From Chromobotia macracanthus (Eukaryota; Chordata; Actinopteri; Cypriniformes; Botiidae), in contig JAZGTH010000126.1 of the NCBI GenBank assembly GCA_036877525.1, positions 124,001 through 188,000 on the forward strand: a stretch of DNA of 64,000 nt, given 5' to 3'. This document shows, piece after piece, positions 28,101 through 38,873 of this stretch. The notes beneath the pieces are model-generated. The model saw nothing but the letters and a program-made list of their open reading frames with translations. It had not been told where the DNA came from and ran no database searches. Made by a program: the position numbers and the translations under genes. Positions within the stretch are counted from its first letter, which is position 1. Each line of letters begins with the position of its first letter.

Positions 28101-28601
28101 TGTGACGTCATATTTGTCCCATATATGACGTTCAACACATCGTCAACGCGCGAACATCGGACGCTATTGTACCGAACCGAGAGGCACGGCGTGTGACGTC
28201 ACAACAACCAAACGCACACCGGCGACGCATCCGTTTACACGCGTGTATTGAAGGCCCGAGACTGACGTGTTTTCTGAGGACACACGACAACCTCGTCTCA
28301 CCTCCTCGGCGTGTTTCCTCAGCGCTTTCTCCCGCTCGTACTGAGTGATCAGCTGCTCGTTGTCCTCCTTCAGCAGCTCCAGCTCCACTTCGTGCTCCTG
28401 GTTCTCCGCGAACACCGTGTCGAGGTTCTCCAGCACCGCCACGACCAGCGGCATGAGCTCCTTCACCACGTCCTCGTCGTATTTGCGGATCAGTCTCTCG
28501 AACTCGCGGTAGATGGAGCTGGCCAGGCCCGAGACCCTCTCCGACATGATCGCCGACGTCCCCGGGTCGTCCTGGTACACCACCCCGTCATCCAGCTCCA
28601 T
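7788..28601 (-). CDS. spag9: JIP4 / SPAG9 JNK-interacting scaffold
   Basis: JIP4 scaffolds JNK/p38 kinases and links cargo to kinesin-1 and dynein, including ARF6- and RAB-dependent endosome and lysosome transport. About 29 coding exons total roughly 1258 aa (human 1321): 28302-28601, 24832-24952, 23191-23261, 22914-23002, 20822-20972, 18849-19008, 17926-18019, 17540-17661, 16695-16754, 16461-16613, 16123-16180, 15742-15872, 15135-15191, 14880-15038, 14354-14469, 14181-14270, 13911-14063, 13639-13797, 13284-13496, 12903-13092, 12675-12797, 12469-12549, 11789-11855, 11552-11700, 11305-11475, 10431-10543, 8897-9073, 8514-8628, 7788-7921. The start MELDDGVVYQDD opens the RH1 domain (SERVSGLASSIYREFERLI), followed by coiled coil. 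RH2 (TRVEMARVLMERNQYKERL) is in the 15742 exon, and the C-terminal beta-propeller region (VWCGYRNRVYVIQPKAM) ends IVWQVSVGSE. Motifs KERPLSLGIF and ESTPELDMD favour JIP4 over JIP3. Small indels disturb exons at 8897, 10431, 13639, 14354 and 16695; these are probably sequence errors. Confidence 0.95.
9283..9593. mobile_element. MITE copy A (spag9 intron)
   Basis: A non-coding element of about 310-350 bp with inverted ends (CCCAGCTAACA / TGTTAGCTGGG in the best copies) and recurring GAACGTTCT-, ATGTTCTTACAACCTAAAA- and TTTTGAATGTTC-like blocks. It resembles copies at 9897, 10780, 12011, 18137 and 33877. No transposase is present. This copy's 5' end is eroded and its 3' end reads GTTAGTTGGGA. 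Confidence 0.7.
9897..10237. mobile_element. MITE copy B, most intact (spag9 intron)
   Basis: Begins CCCAGCTAACAGAGAATGTT and ends CTGTTAGCTGGGA, so both terminal inverted repeats are visible. Same orientation as copy A. Family class is not assigned because the target-site duplication is unclear. Confidence 0.8.
10780..11132. mobile_element. MITE copy C, inverted (spag9 intron)
   Basis: Begins ACAGCTAACAATTATAGG and ends CCTGTTAGCTGGGA, opposite in orientation to copy B. The element itself is partly palindromic, so either orientation can read through at the ends. Confidence 0.78.
12011..12345. mobile_element. MITE copy D (spag9 intron)
   Basis: Begins TCCCAGCTAAAAGGAAACAA and ends GGTTCGCTGGAA, with diverged termini. 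The internal blocks TATTTTGAATGTTCC and TTCTTACAACCTAAAA match copy B. Confidence 0.72.
14478..14662. repeat. (GA)n-rich microsatellite
   Basis: Interrupted AGAG/GACAGAGA repeat in the intron directly upstream (on the gene strand) of the spag9 exon at 14354-14469. On the transcript it reads as a CT-rich tract ending about 10 bp from the acceptor, so it doubles as an extended polypyrimidine tract. Confidence 0.85.
18137..18452. mobile_element. MITE copy E, inverted (spag9 intron)
   Basis: Begins CCCAGCTAACAATTTTTAGG and ends GAACGTTCCCTGTTAGCAGG. Orientation as copy C. Confidence 0.75.
21106..22906. repeat. 1.8 kb (CT)n / CTCCCAGCC minisatellite
   Basis: Runs of CT dinucleotide punctuated by CCCAGCCT, about 13-40 bp apart, fill the spag9 intron between exons at 20822-20972 and 22914-23002. 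Its end is within about 10 bp of the donor of the 22914 exon. Very long Ser/Leu/Pro and Arg/Glu/Gly open frames on both strands are artefacts of this composition. Confidence 0.95.
23400..23545. repeat. Tandem 'GCATAGCAATGCCCTAGCAA' repeat
   Basis: Three to four tandem copies of a unit of about 45 bp containing ACTGCATAGCAATGCC and CTAGCAACCACC, in a spag9 intron. Related to the 3600 and 46185 relics. Confidence 0.75.
24953..26835 (-). other. spag9 intron 1, non-coding
   Basis: About 1.9 kb of AT-rich intron with no conserved coding segment or recognised repeat, apart from a short (GT)n at 26762-26780. Confidence 0.6.
26840..28055. repeat. 1.2 kb minisatellite in spag9 intron 1
   Basis: About 35-40 tandem copies of a unit of roughly 25-35 bp: GACGGTGTTGTTCTG followed by variable TTTG/CTTG tetramers. 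Length variation comes from the number of TTTG and CTTG blocks. The array starts on the gene strand about 250 bp after the exon 1 donor. A Thr/Gln/Asn/Lys-rich open frame of 445 codons on the minus strand is a by-product. Confidence 0.93.
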
Positions 28602-28810
28602 GTTCCTGCCCTCTCGTAGCGCTGTGGCGACGTGGGCCACTTTATCCCCGTGATGAGCACAGCGATCCCCGCAGGTCCCGGTCCCGGTTCCGGTTCCTCC
28701 CTGGAACGGGAGCGACGCGTTACGTGGAATATTTTCCCGCGGTCGCCCCACGTCAGCTGAGCTGCTCGCGCGGTGACGTCACGGCTGTGACGTATGACGT
28801 GAAGGATGCG
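28103..28810 (-). promoter_or_regulatory. spag9: spag9 promoter and first-exon CpG region with CREs
   Basis: GC- and CpG-rich DNA surrounds the spag9 start. Three perfect CRE palindromes TGACGTCA occur at 28103, 28194 and 28774, and TGACGTAT/TGACGTGA follow near 28787 and 28794. No TATA box is obvious. CREB/ATF control is inferred from motif only. Confidence 0.6.
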
Positions 28811-29345
28811 CTCGCGTTTTAAATGTTTCTGTCGCTGGCTGTACAGTCAAGCGCGGATAATAAACAATAAACAACAACAAAAATAAATAAACAATCAATC
28901 GAGAAAGAAAAGCGTGGATAAGACGACTACAGTTATTAAAACAGTGCGGTTTTTAACGTGGAGTTATTGATAAACATTGTTCGTCAATAGAAGAACATAC
29001 GAGTGATGCTCGCCTGCATGATCTCTTCTGTCTATTCATACACCACCTACTCTGGTCCCTGAAAATGAGTCCCCAAAGAGCAATGTTTGCCCCAGAATAA
29101 CAGGAATAAAAGTGATGAGCAACACACAACACACGGACATCCATAACGTTACTGTACTTATTCATGTAAATGTATGTTATTTGCATTCAAGACATCCTGC
29201 TGTTTCTTCTGCCTTTTCTAGTAAAAGATCTTCTCATTGGAGGCATGTTCATTATTCATTTTTACTATAATAGAAAAGACCACCGTGAAGATGAAGAAAA
29301 AGAAACTGAATATACAAACAAAAACACAGAATAGTGTCCCTTAAA
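28811..29345. other. Intergenic DNA between spag9 and kdelr2
   Basis: AT-rich sequence between the spag9 promoter and the kdelr2 poly(A) site. No gene was seen. Confidence 0.5.
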
Positions 29346-29348
29346 ATA

Positions 29349-29354
29349 TTTATT
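29349..29354 (-). terminator. kdelr2: Candidate kdelr2 poly(A) signal
   Basis: AATAAA on the minus strand about 0.9 kb below the kdelr2 stop, giving a 3' UTR of roughly 900 nt. Other weak signals exist, so this is the best candidate, not a proof. Confidence 0.5.
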
Positions 29355-30247
29355 GAAGACCGTAACATGTAAAAACTAGAAAATAACTGTAAACCCTACA
29401 GGAATGACTCGAGGGGAGATGGCGAACCTAAAGAAAAGAAATACTCAACAAAACAAACAGAGAGGGAAATAACTACAAAACTCAACATTCACACTTCACG
29501 TGCTTTAACAGTGCTCACGCCACTACATGTGATGTCTTTTCATAAATTACTGCATCTGAAAAGCTGATCTATTCACAGGTACTCACTGAATATTAAACCA
29601 ATCTTGCTGTAATATCACATCATATTGTTGATAAATGTCAACATCCTAAACAAATGATATGAGACAGAAAACTGTGTCGAGGGAATCTGAAACATTTTCT
29701 TATTTACATTTCATTTCTCTTCATGGGGGCATCAACAAAACTGGTTCTGTACATATAAACGTAAGGCATTTACGTGACTGGATGAAAAACTGGATGAGAG
29801 GCTGAATTTCATAAAGAGGATTATCATTGTGAAACTCACTGGAGGCTAAAAGCTGAAGTGATTCTGCCAAATATACATTATAAACAGGGACGAACCGCAG
29901 ACTGACTCGGCGCTCTGGAAACCATTTCTAACTGTGGACAAATTTACAACAATGCTCTTAACTGGAGTTAGTGTAGAATGCACTCAAACTTTCAATACAC
30001 TTTGCATATAGAAAAGTTTTTTTTCTTATTTTTCTTTTTAATAGCAATAAAAAGTACTGCAAAATGCTGAAGACAGAAGAACAGTTTGAAAAACGTCCTG
30101 GTTTCTGTAGGGTGGGGTGATGGTGTCCGGGTGGAGAGAAAATAAACCAGCGATCTGGCGTTCTGTCTTGGGCATCTTGCTGTGGTGTCATTGGCTTGTG
30201 CCGCTCTGTAAGTCTGATGAAAGACGCAGCTCTCTGTTCTTTGGCAC

Positions 30248-32301
30248 TTACGCTGGTAGACTCAGCTTCTTTCCTTTCAGCACTGTGAACAAGAGAGAAC
30301 ATGTCAGATGTCATCCTGGTCTATAATCATCCTCTACAACAGGACAAACCCTCTAAACTGAAGACAAACTGCCAGCAAGTCATGTATTAATGTTAAGAGT
30401 GGAACCTGTGTGCATGTGGTATTACTGTACAATACACCAAATACAAGAAGGTTTGGAGGGGAGGAGACAAAAAGGAAGTGACATCGGATGCAAAGGAAGT
30501 GACATCGGATGCAAAGGAAGTGACATCGGATGCAAAACAAAGCCATTTCAGAGGTAGAACAATTATTACAATTCTAATAAAAGCCTGACAAAGATGCCTG
30601 ACAAAGAAAAAATGAATCATTCATGAATGAATTATTAACCCATTCACAATAAGTCAAATAATATAAGTAAACAGGGTCTATTTTGATTAAATGTCAGGAG
30701 GAGCTACATTGAATGTCATTTAATCCTTACAAAGGTGAGAGTGCACATGAACTCACCTTTGGTGAAGTACAGGTAAAAGAAGTCACAATAGAGGATAGTC
30801 TGGACCACACCAGCCACGATGGCGATCATGTCAAAGAAGCCCTCAAAGTAGAACCTCCAGATCCAGTTGAAGAGGTAGAGGGCGCGGTAGACCCCCAGAC
30901 AGAACAGATAGTGGGTGGTGATGGTCTCAGCCTCACCGGTCTTACTTATCATGAAGAGCTGAGGCAGGATGGCCACCGATTCAAGGTAGATGGAGAAGGT
31001 CCACAGGATCTGTGATCAAACATAGAACAACACGTATGATGTATTATTGAAACAAACTAAACACATTTCTGATGGACAGGAAGCCGCATGTGTGATGAAG
31101 AATTCCTCCAATTATCTCACCTCCAATGGGGAGAAGTCGTGGTTGACCAGAAAGGCGAGGCCACCCACAGGAACCACTAGAAACTCGACTCTGAACGTAT
31201 CATGGTTTCCATCATAGGTTGCCCTGAACTCGTCATAGATCATGTAGACTGTGGCATAAGCACATCCAATGTAGATGACCTGTTGTTAAAGAACAGAAGA
31301 GATTAACCTTCAATGTTAAGTGCTTGTATTACGATTCTTTAAGAGACTCCACGTTCTTACCTTCATGCATGTGTTGTAAAGAGAGATGAAGGACGTTAGG
31401 AGGTCAAGGTATCGCGTGGTGAAAACCAAGGCGAAGAGTATCTGACTCTTCCCCGAGATACCTGGAGGCAACAGGAGTTACACTTAGCTCTTTACACACT
31501 CCTTAAACTGCAATCTGAGGCCAGATATCTGCAGGCTTGTTTGATAAATAGACAGACACTCAACTCTCTGCAGAACAAAAAGTGATGCCCAGGTCTCTGG
31601 AATGGACCACTCATTGTAAAGACCAAGCAAACCGGCATGCACTGCCACGTCAAAGCATGCAATGCGAATGCAATGCAATGCATTTCAGTAATGCATGGCC
31701 AGTATAAAAACGAGAATATAAGATGCATGGCATTCTGCAGCAGTAACACATCAGACAGCCACTGGGACACAGTTTTGATGTTAGGACACCAGTGTATTGC
31801 TTTATAAAGATAACACATGTTCTACATTACAGGACATAATCTGTTGCTTATGCAAACTGCTGATAAACTGAGTCCAGTGCACAGTTAGTCGCTGGGCCTG
31901 CAGTTTGCAGCTGTTTCATAACTTCACTGATATCAACAAACCTGTGCAGTTTGATGGCCTTCAGACCTAAATATGTGAGCGCTTAACAAGATCTGCATGT
32001 TTAAACTCAACTGGTGGATGAATTAAAGAAAACTGGAGCTCAAGCTAACCCACTAGCCGATGTGCTAAACTAATCGCATTGCATTATTGTATAACGCTTA
32101 AAATAAACTCACCATCTTAACCCAGACTAAAGTCCCTCTCCCGTTCAGAAACAGCTCACGATTCATACGAATACATTAAGAAATACAGATTTCAGGTCAG
32201 TGTGGCTCACCTGCGCACGACCTGCTCTTCCATATCTTGAGCAGCAGGATAATGATGGCAGCTAAATGAGACAGATCTCCGGTCAGTCTGAAGATATTCA
32301 T
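30248..32301 (-). CDS. kdelr2: KDEL receptor 2
   Basis: Seven-helix Golgi/ERGIC receptor that binds KDEL/HDEL C-termini at low pH and returns ER chaperones by COPI transport. Five coding exons (32211-32301, 31361-31461, 31121-31279, 30757-31009, 30248-30282) join in frame to 639 nt, 212 aa, the usual family length. It starts MNIFRLTGDLSHLAAI; ligand and pH-sensing residues R5, H12, R47 and D50 are visible. The last exon encodes VLKGKKLSLPA, carrying the KKxSxx-type COPI signal. The MNIFRLTGDLSHLAA start and VVPVGGL segment match KDELR2 better than KDELR1 or KDELR3. It reads cleanly without indels. Fish carry duplicate copies (a/b), which I cannot tell apart here. Confidence 0.96.
30474..30537. 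repeat. Three 21-bp direct repeats
   Basis: GGAAGTGACATCGGATGCAA occurs three times head to tail in the last kdelr2 intron. The copies are identical, so the expansion is recent. Each unit carries GGAAGTGAC (ETS-like). Confidence 0.9.
31462..32210 (-). other. kdelr2 intron 1
   Basis: No gene or clear repeat was seen, apart from a short CATGCAATGC/ATGCAATGCAATGC slippage tract near 31656-31700. Confidence 0.5.
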
Positions 32302-32389
32302 GATGTTTGCCTCTCTGGCTGCTGTTTGTGTTTGTTATAAATGTAAACCGGCTCCGCTCCAGCTCATTCCTCCACGAAATATGGCGAAA

Positions 32390-32470
32390 GAAAGGCGACG
32401 TGGCCGCTGGACGTGACGTGGAGACAGCGAAGCCGCAATGGACGCTGGGAAATGTAGTTACGCAGCGGCG
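32390..32470 (-). promoter_or_regulatory. kdelr2: kdelr2 promoter: UPRE-like and ZNF143-like sites
   Basis: TGACGTGG at 32414-32421, about 115 bp from the ATG, matches the ATF6/XBP1 unfolded-protein-response element TGACGTGG/A. A minus-strand AACTACATTTCCCAGCGTCC at 32441-32460 resembles the ZNF143/SBF site (ACTACAATTCCCAG). KDEL receptors are known stress-response targets, so the UPRE reading fits; function is inferred. Confidence 0.6.
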
Positions 32471-32539
32471 AGCTTTGACTACGCCTACTGAATCTTTATA
32501 CTTCGGTATTTCTGCCACACTGTTAGGGTTACTGTAAAA

Positions 32540-33140
32540 TAATGATGATCAATTATTAGTACTTGTGTTTTGTCATTAGTTTTGTCCTACTGTATTGTCC
32601 TGCACATTGTTAATGTGTGTTTGATCTGCATTGAACTGTGTGTGGTTCTGTAATTCTTTTCTACTCTATTTATTATGCCTTCAGAATCTAATAATCTGTA
32701 TTAATTGTAACAGTATTATTAACGTTATCAATACTAAGTTGGGCTAATAATAGCTGATGTGATAGTGCTATTTTGATGGTAATTGTGTTGATCATGGTCA
32801 GTTTTCACAAGGGTTTTGGGGGTGAAAGCATTGCTTTCCTTTATATGCTGTTTCCATATTGATAAGACCAATCATCCTATATTGACAGAACCTATAAATA
32901 AATATTTCAGCAATCACATTACACTCATGTCACTATGAGCAGTACACACATGGGTAACAGAATCTGTGGGTTAAAGGGAAGGAAGAACTAAGGATTGGTT
33001 TATGTCACTTCTCATTTTCACATGCTGCCTCTGTTGTTATTTCTCAGTTAAGCACAAGACCTTTGATCTGTTCTAACAGAACGCCAGATAAATGCAGTGA
33101 GACGCTGTGAAGGACGGAGAACCTACGAACAACCATAAAT
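32540..33140. other. Intergenic, igsf6 upstream
   Basis: AT-rich DNA with no conserved coding segment. It probably holds the igsf6 promoter and 5' UTR near 33050-33147, without a convincing TATA box. Confidence 0.4.
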
Positions 33141-33147
33141 CATCAAC

Positions 33148-34726
33148 ATGAGATTCTTCACCATCACATTTCTTCTCTTAACCTCAAGTGAGCCGAGACT
33201 GAGCTGTTCTGAGACTGTTCCTCAAACTATATTGCAGGATAATGTAAGTGATTCTAACAAAACATTGTGTCTGTTCTTTCAGTTTATTCTGTTTGTGGCT
33301 GTAACGTGGATATCCAGCAGTCAGTGGAGGTGCTGAGAATAAAAGAGCATGAGTCTGTGTCAATCCCCTGCTCGCTCAACACAAGCTGTCCGGATCAGGT
33401 ACCCGAAATCTCCTGGTATGTGTTCCACACGGACACTCATAACCAGATTGATGTGAGAAACCAGCCACTCAAGTACAGGCTGGAAAATTGGCAGCTGGTC
33501 ATCAGCTCTCTGTCCGTTAAAGACTGTGGGTGTATTACTGTGCCGCGGCTCTGATGAATGTGGCACACACTGGAGCTCAGGCAATTGGACAGGGAACTGT
33601 TCTGAAGGTTACAGGTGAGAACTAGAAGAATCAGGACTTTGGGAATGATGTCTGTAGCACTGATACCTGCATGATCTTCTTTAAACCGTGTCTGTTTTCA
33701 GAGAGAGGTCTTAACACTCGTCAGACTCTGCTGTTGACGCTGCTCATCCTGCTGAGTGTATACAGCCTCCTTGTGCTGGGGATTATCATATGCATAAAGG
33801 TATGTTTAAAACGCCATGTCTTTATTAACACGAATATGAAAGAAAATGTTACAATACTGTGTGACTCAACTTTGAACCCACTAACAATTTTAGGTTGTAA
33901 GAACATTTCCTTAAAATTTCCATTAAGTAACAAAAATGTTAAAAATGTTATTTTGAATGTTCTAGGAACGTTCAAAACATCCAGTGTTTTAGACATTGTA
34001 TGAATGTTTTTGCTTGGTTATAAGAACATTATTCAAACAATTTTTAGTTATGGAAAATTTTTAAAAGCATTCCACTAACAACTTAATAATGTTTTTGATA
34101 TATATGATATATAACATAAAAACAGACTACTAATGTGACTGCAACTGGAATGTGTTTGATAAGTTTGAGAAAGCTTTTAGAGAATGTTAAAAAATGTAAT
34201 TGTTTTAACTTTTGAATTGATAGACTGGACAAATCAGATCTGTTTTTAAAGGAAGGAGGAGCAGAAGTGAGAGTCAGGTATCATTTGCCTTCACATACTG
34301 CATTGCTTGAATGATCCCAACAATACATGTTACTGCCACAAGAAGTGTTTATTTCACAAGTGTAAATGTGATGAGTATAAAAATGTTTTGTCTTTGTTTT
34401 TATAGCAGGATCATTCTAGACAAATGCTTTTCACTGAAATGGTGCAAGAAATTTGCAGGAGGAACCTAACTGGTGACAAAATTCAGGCACACACCAAAGT
34501 TTCTCAAGAAAAGGTTTTCACACCGTTCTGACAATACACAAGCTTAGTTCTGCTAAATATGCCTGTATTAGTACAGAACATCTTAATGCAAAGGCAGAGG
34601 TTATTTTTCTGATAGGTTTATTGTTCAGAACTGCTTGATATAGTCTGTTTTCTCTCTTTCCTTTAGACAAAAGGTCATCACACTCAGGACAGAAATGAGG
34701 ACATTTACCAAAATCTTGACAAGTGA
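33148..34726 (+). CDS. igsf6: IGSF6-like immune receptor
   Basis: Type I membrane protein with one Ig V-type domain, expressed in myeloid cells in mammals (DORA); ligand unknown. Six exons (33148-33187, 33283-33614, 33702-33799, 34224-34277, 34406-34513, 34667-34726) give about 230 aa. In order: signal peptide (MRFFTITFLLLTS), V domain with Cys in SIPCSLNT and the YYCAAAL cysteine, a transmembrane helix (LLLTLLILLSVYSLLVLG), and a cytoplasmic tail with FTEMVQEICRR, which matches the human FQEIAQELYHK region. The tail ends DIYQNLDK, a YxNx motif that could bind Grb2-type SH2 domains. One base is missing near 33525-33530 (SVKD then GVYYC is out of frame), probably a sequence error. In mammals IGSF6 lies inside METTL9; here it does not. 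Confidence 0.82.
33877..34198. mobile_element. MITE copy F (igsf6 intron 3)
   Basis: Begins CCCACTAACAATTTTAGG and shares internal blocks TATTTTGAATGTTCTAGG and AAGAACATTATTCAAAC with copies C and E. The far end is degraded. Confidence 0.68.
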
Positions 34727-35400
34727 AGGAAACTGATCCCTGCGAATCCCTCTGAACTGCAGACTCATCAGTCCGGAGTCATAGCAGAAACTTCTGCTTT
34801 AGATAAAACAGTGCAGAGTTCAGTGAGGCTCATGCTGTAATGAGTCTGCTGATCCTGTGACGTTTCAGTGGAAGTTTTCCTTTTATAAATGTTGTACATT
34901 TCATGTAAAAACGCTTCATTGTAAATGACATTTTGACAAATTGTCACGGTAACTGCAGGGACATTATACTCAAGATATGTTTGTAAAAACTGGATGTTTT
35001 TCACAGAAAAGTGCCATAAAGAGACATTTCACACGTAGATGAGATTTTTGTCCCTTTGTTGCACATCCATCTATCATCTGTACCACTTACTCTGTAATGC
35101 AGTCTTCTTCTTCTTCTAGTTTCTTGATGGGTTCAGAACATTGCAGAAGGTGCATACCTCCACCTCTTAAACTCTTATAAGTGTGTAAACTCACGCCTTC
35201 ATTAATGTCCCCCTAAATCCTCCTAATAAAACCTTCATTAACGCCCCAACAACCTTCCCTTCTAAACCATCTTTAATATCCCGCTTCCGGCCTCATTTGA
35301 CAACATATTCTTTACACTTTTCCTTTCACGTTTTACATTGTCGTTTTTTTCTCTTTATGCAAATTTATCATTTCATTTCATTACGCGACGACATCGGGGG
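34727..35400. other. Intergenic between igsf6 and rps2
   Basis: Probable igsf6 3' UTR (AATAAAACC near 35226 is a possible poly(A) signal), then a CpG-rich rise into the rps2 promoter. No coding segment was seen. Confidence 0.45.
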
Positions 35401-35533
35401 GCTGGCGACACGTCTCGCGGCTGCCGCTAGAGGTCACCATGGCAACGGTAGAAAGGAAATCTCGCGAGGTTTCGCGGCGAATAACCGCGGCGCGCGCTCT
35501 CGCGCGCTCTTCTTCTTCCTGAACGCGCATCAC
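35401..35533 (+). promoter_or_regulatory. rps2: rps2 promoter, X-box, BANP-like site and TOP exon
   Basis: GTCACCATGGCAAC at 35433-35446 is a near-palindromic RFX X-box. TCTCGCGAGG at 35460-35469 is one base off the BANP consensus TCTCGCGAGA. A pyrimidine tract CTCTTCTTCTTCCT near 35508 fits a 5' TOP start, and a short non-coding exon ends at the GTAAGT donor at 35534. TOP control by mTOR/LARP1 is known for ribosomal proteins; the assignment here is from sequence. Confidence 0.65.
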
Positions 35534-35756
35534 GTAAGTGAGCGGAGCGGCTCGTCGTGGCGTCTCATCCGCTCGTATCTGTTTAATCGCGCAATGAAGC
35601 GCGAAACGTTCGCGCTGCAAATGTGCGTGTGCGGCGTATTAACGACGTGACGCGAGCATCGAGTTTATAGATGAGCGGAAATATCGATAAATGTCTGATG
35701 TGACGGTGCGCGCTCAAACATGGCGGAGCTCCGGTGCCTATTTATCGTGTCTGAAT

Positions 35757-36400
35757 AAAGTCACGTGATCGATATTAACAACAGCGCTGTAGTTATTCTG
35801 TATTGTATTACAATGTCTGATAATTGTAAACAAAGATTTATAATCGGACCCTCCGCCGCCGCGTCTGATCATAACGTGTCTTAATATTGTCACGTGATCG
35901 ATATTAATAACAGCGCTGTAGTTATTCTGTATTGTATTATAATGTCTGATAATTGTAAACAAAGATTTATAATCGGATCCTCCGCCGCGTCTGATCATAA
36001 CGTGTCTGAATATTGTCACGTGATCGATATTAATAACAGCGCTGTAGTTATTCTGTATTGTATTATAATGTCTGATAATTGTAAACAAAGATTTATAATC
36101 GGACCCTCCGCCGCCGCGTCTGAATAAAACCTTTTCTAAAATATTTACCCCAAATTTTTAAAAAAACCCCCTTTTTTTTTTCTGTATTGTATTATAATGT
36201 CTGATTGTTGTAAACAAAGATTTATAATCGGACCCTCCGCCGCCGCGTCTGATCATAACGTGTCTGAATATTGTCACGTGATCGATATTAATAACAGCGC
36301 TGTAGTTATTCTGTATTGTATTATAATGTCTGATTGTTGTAAACAAAGATTTATAATCGGACCCTCCGCCGCTGCGTCTGATCATAACGTGTCTGATTGT
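35757..36400. repeat. Tandem repeat, about 126-129 bp x 5, in rps2 intron 1
   Basis: About five units share TCACGTGATCGATATTA, ACAGCGCTGTAGTTATTC, GTAAACAAAGATTTATAATC and GGACCCTCCGCCGC. TCACGTGA starts at about 35761, 35890, 36016 and 36274. Where one unit should hold it (about 36123-36180) the sequence is a run of stretched homopolymers, so that part is probably miscalled. Confidence 0.92.
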
Positions 36401-36469
36401 AAATGTGATTCCTGTTTATTATATATATTTTATATTGATTTCTGACGCGTTCATCCGTGTCCGCAGCAA

Positions 36470-37908
<1,439 letters not shown>

Positions 37909-37927
37909 ATTTTGTACAATGAATTGA

Positions 37928-37933
37928 AATAAA
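37928..37933 (+). terminator. rps2: rps2 poly(A) signal
   Basis: AATAAA 20 bp after the stop codon, giving the very short 3' UTR typical of ribosomal protein mRNAs. Confidence 0.85.
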
Positions 37934-37949
37934 AGTACAAACAGAAATC

Positions 37950-38815
37950 ATCTTTGAGTCTGTTTCATTGTTTGACATTGTTCGACATTTGTTCAGGATT
38001 GTTCAGCCGTGTTACTCTTTTGATTGTTATACATACCGATAACATGTTACTGATCAGTTTACACAGACTGACTTTTATATCTGTCAGAGTCAAATGAAAT
38101 TTTACAAATTAAAACATTAAAGCATCAGGAAATTGTGTAAAACGGTTGCAGGCACCCCTATATGTTCTGTGGAGGACAAAGGTAAAATGATCCTTTTTAG
38201 ACGAACAGTTCTTGACATCATAACCTGAACTAATAAATGCATTTGGATTCTGTGCAAAGAAGTAGGTACGTGAGCTTCTGTTATAAACTGTTATAAGCTG
38301 AATTATTTTTATAGTTCAGATCTTTAAATATAGAAATAGCACAGGGGTTTAATATCTTAATATGCAGAAAACCGCATGTTCATTCTTAAAGACAGTGTTA
38401 TTGATGTCATGCTGGATTCAATAAGCAAGTTAAAAGTTAATTCATGTTCTGTGAAACCTGAAACTAACCACACAGGCAGCAACAATGTTACAATACAGTG
38501 ATGGTTTTATTGTTATACTGTACGCTGGACTGAAGTTTCTCGTTTAAATGTGTACAGTCTGTACCATCTATCACCACACATCTATCAATGTGCTTGACAA
38601 GAAATCTAGGAAAAAGTATATTTTTCAGATGTATGTCTTGTAAGTTTCCTTTACTATATGGCAGACAGAGGGGCCAACCAGATACAGATAAACAATATAG
38701 TTTAAAATTTGTTAAAACAATGATTACACAGCTATGTGATCTTAAGTATGAAGCAAAAGTATGACTGCAAATGAATTAAACTATTTTGGTGGTTTCCACT
38801 TTTTGAATAAATGTT
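37950..38815. other. Gap between convergent rps2 and ndufb10
   Basis: AT-rich DNA with no coding segment or clear repeat. The ndufb10 3' UTR probably occupies its right-hand end. Confidence 0.5.
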
Positions 38816-38873
38816 TATTTTACATTTTAATACATAAATGAGCAAGACTGATGCAGCTGAAGATAATAAACGC

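Noticed and set aside
26801..28138. 445-codon Thr/Gln/Asn/Lys-rich minus-strand frame resembling a prion-like protein
   Set aside because: Pure by-product of the TTTG/GACGGTGTTG array in spag9 intron 1; no splice or start context.
7788..28601. Assignment as mapk8ip3 (JIP3), whose human locus is near HAGH on 16p13.3
   Set aside because: N-terminus MELDDGVVYQDD, KERPLSLGIF, HTEMIHNYMEHVER and ESTPELDMD fit JIP4; JIP3 has a different start and central region.
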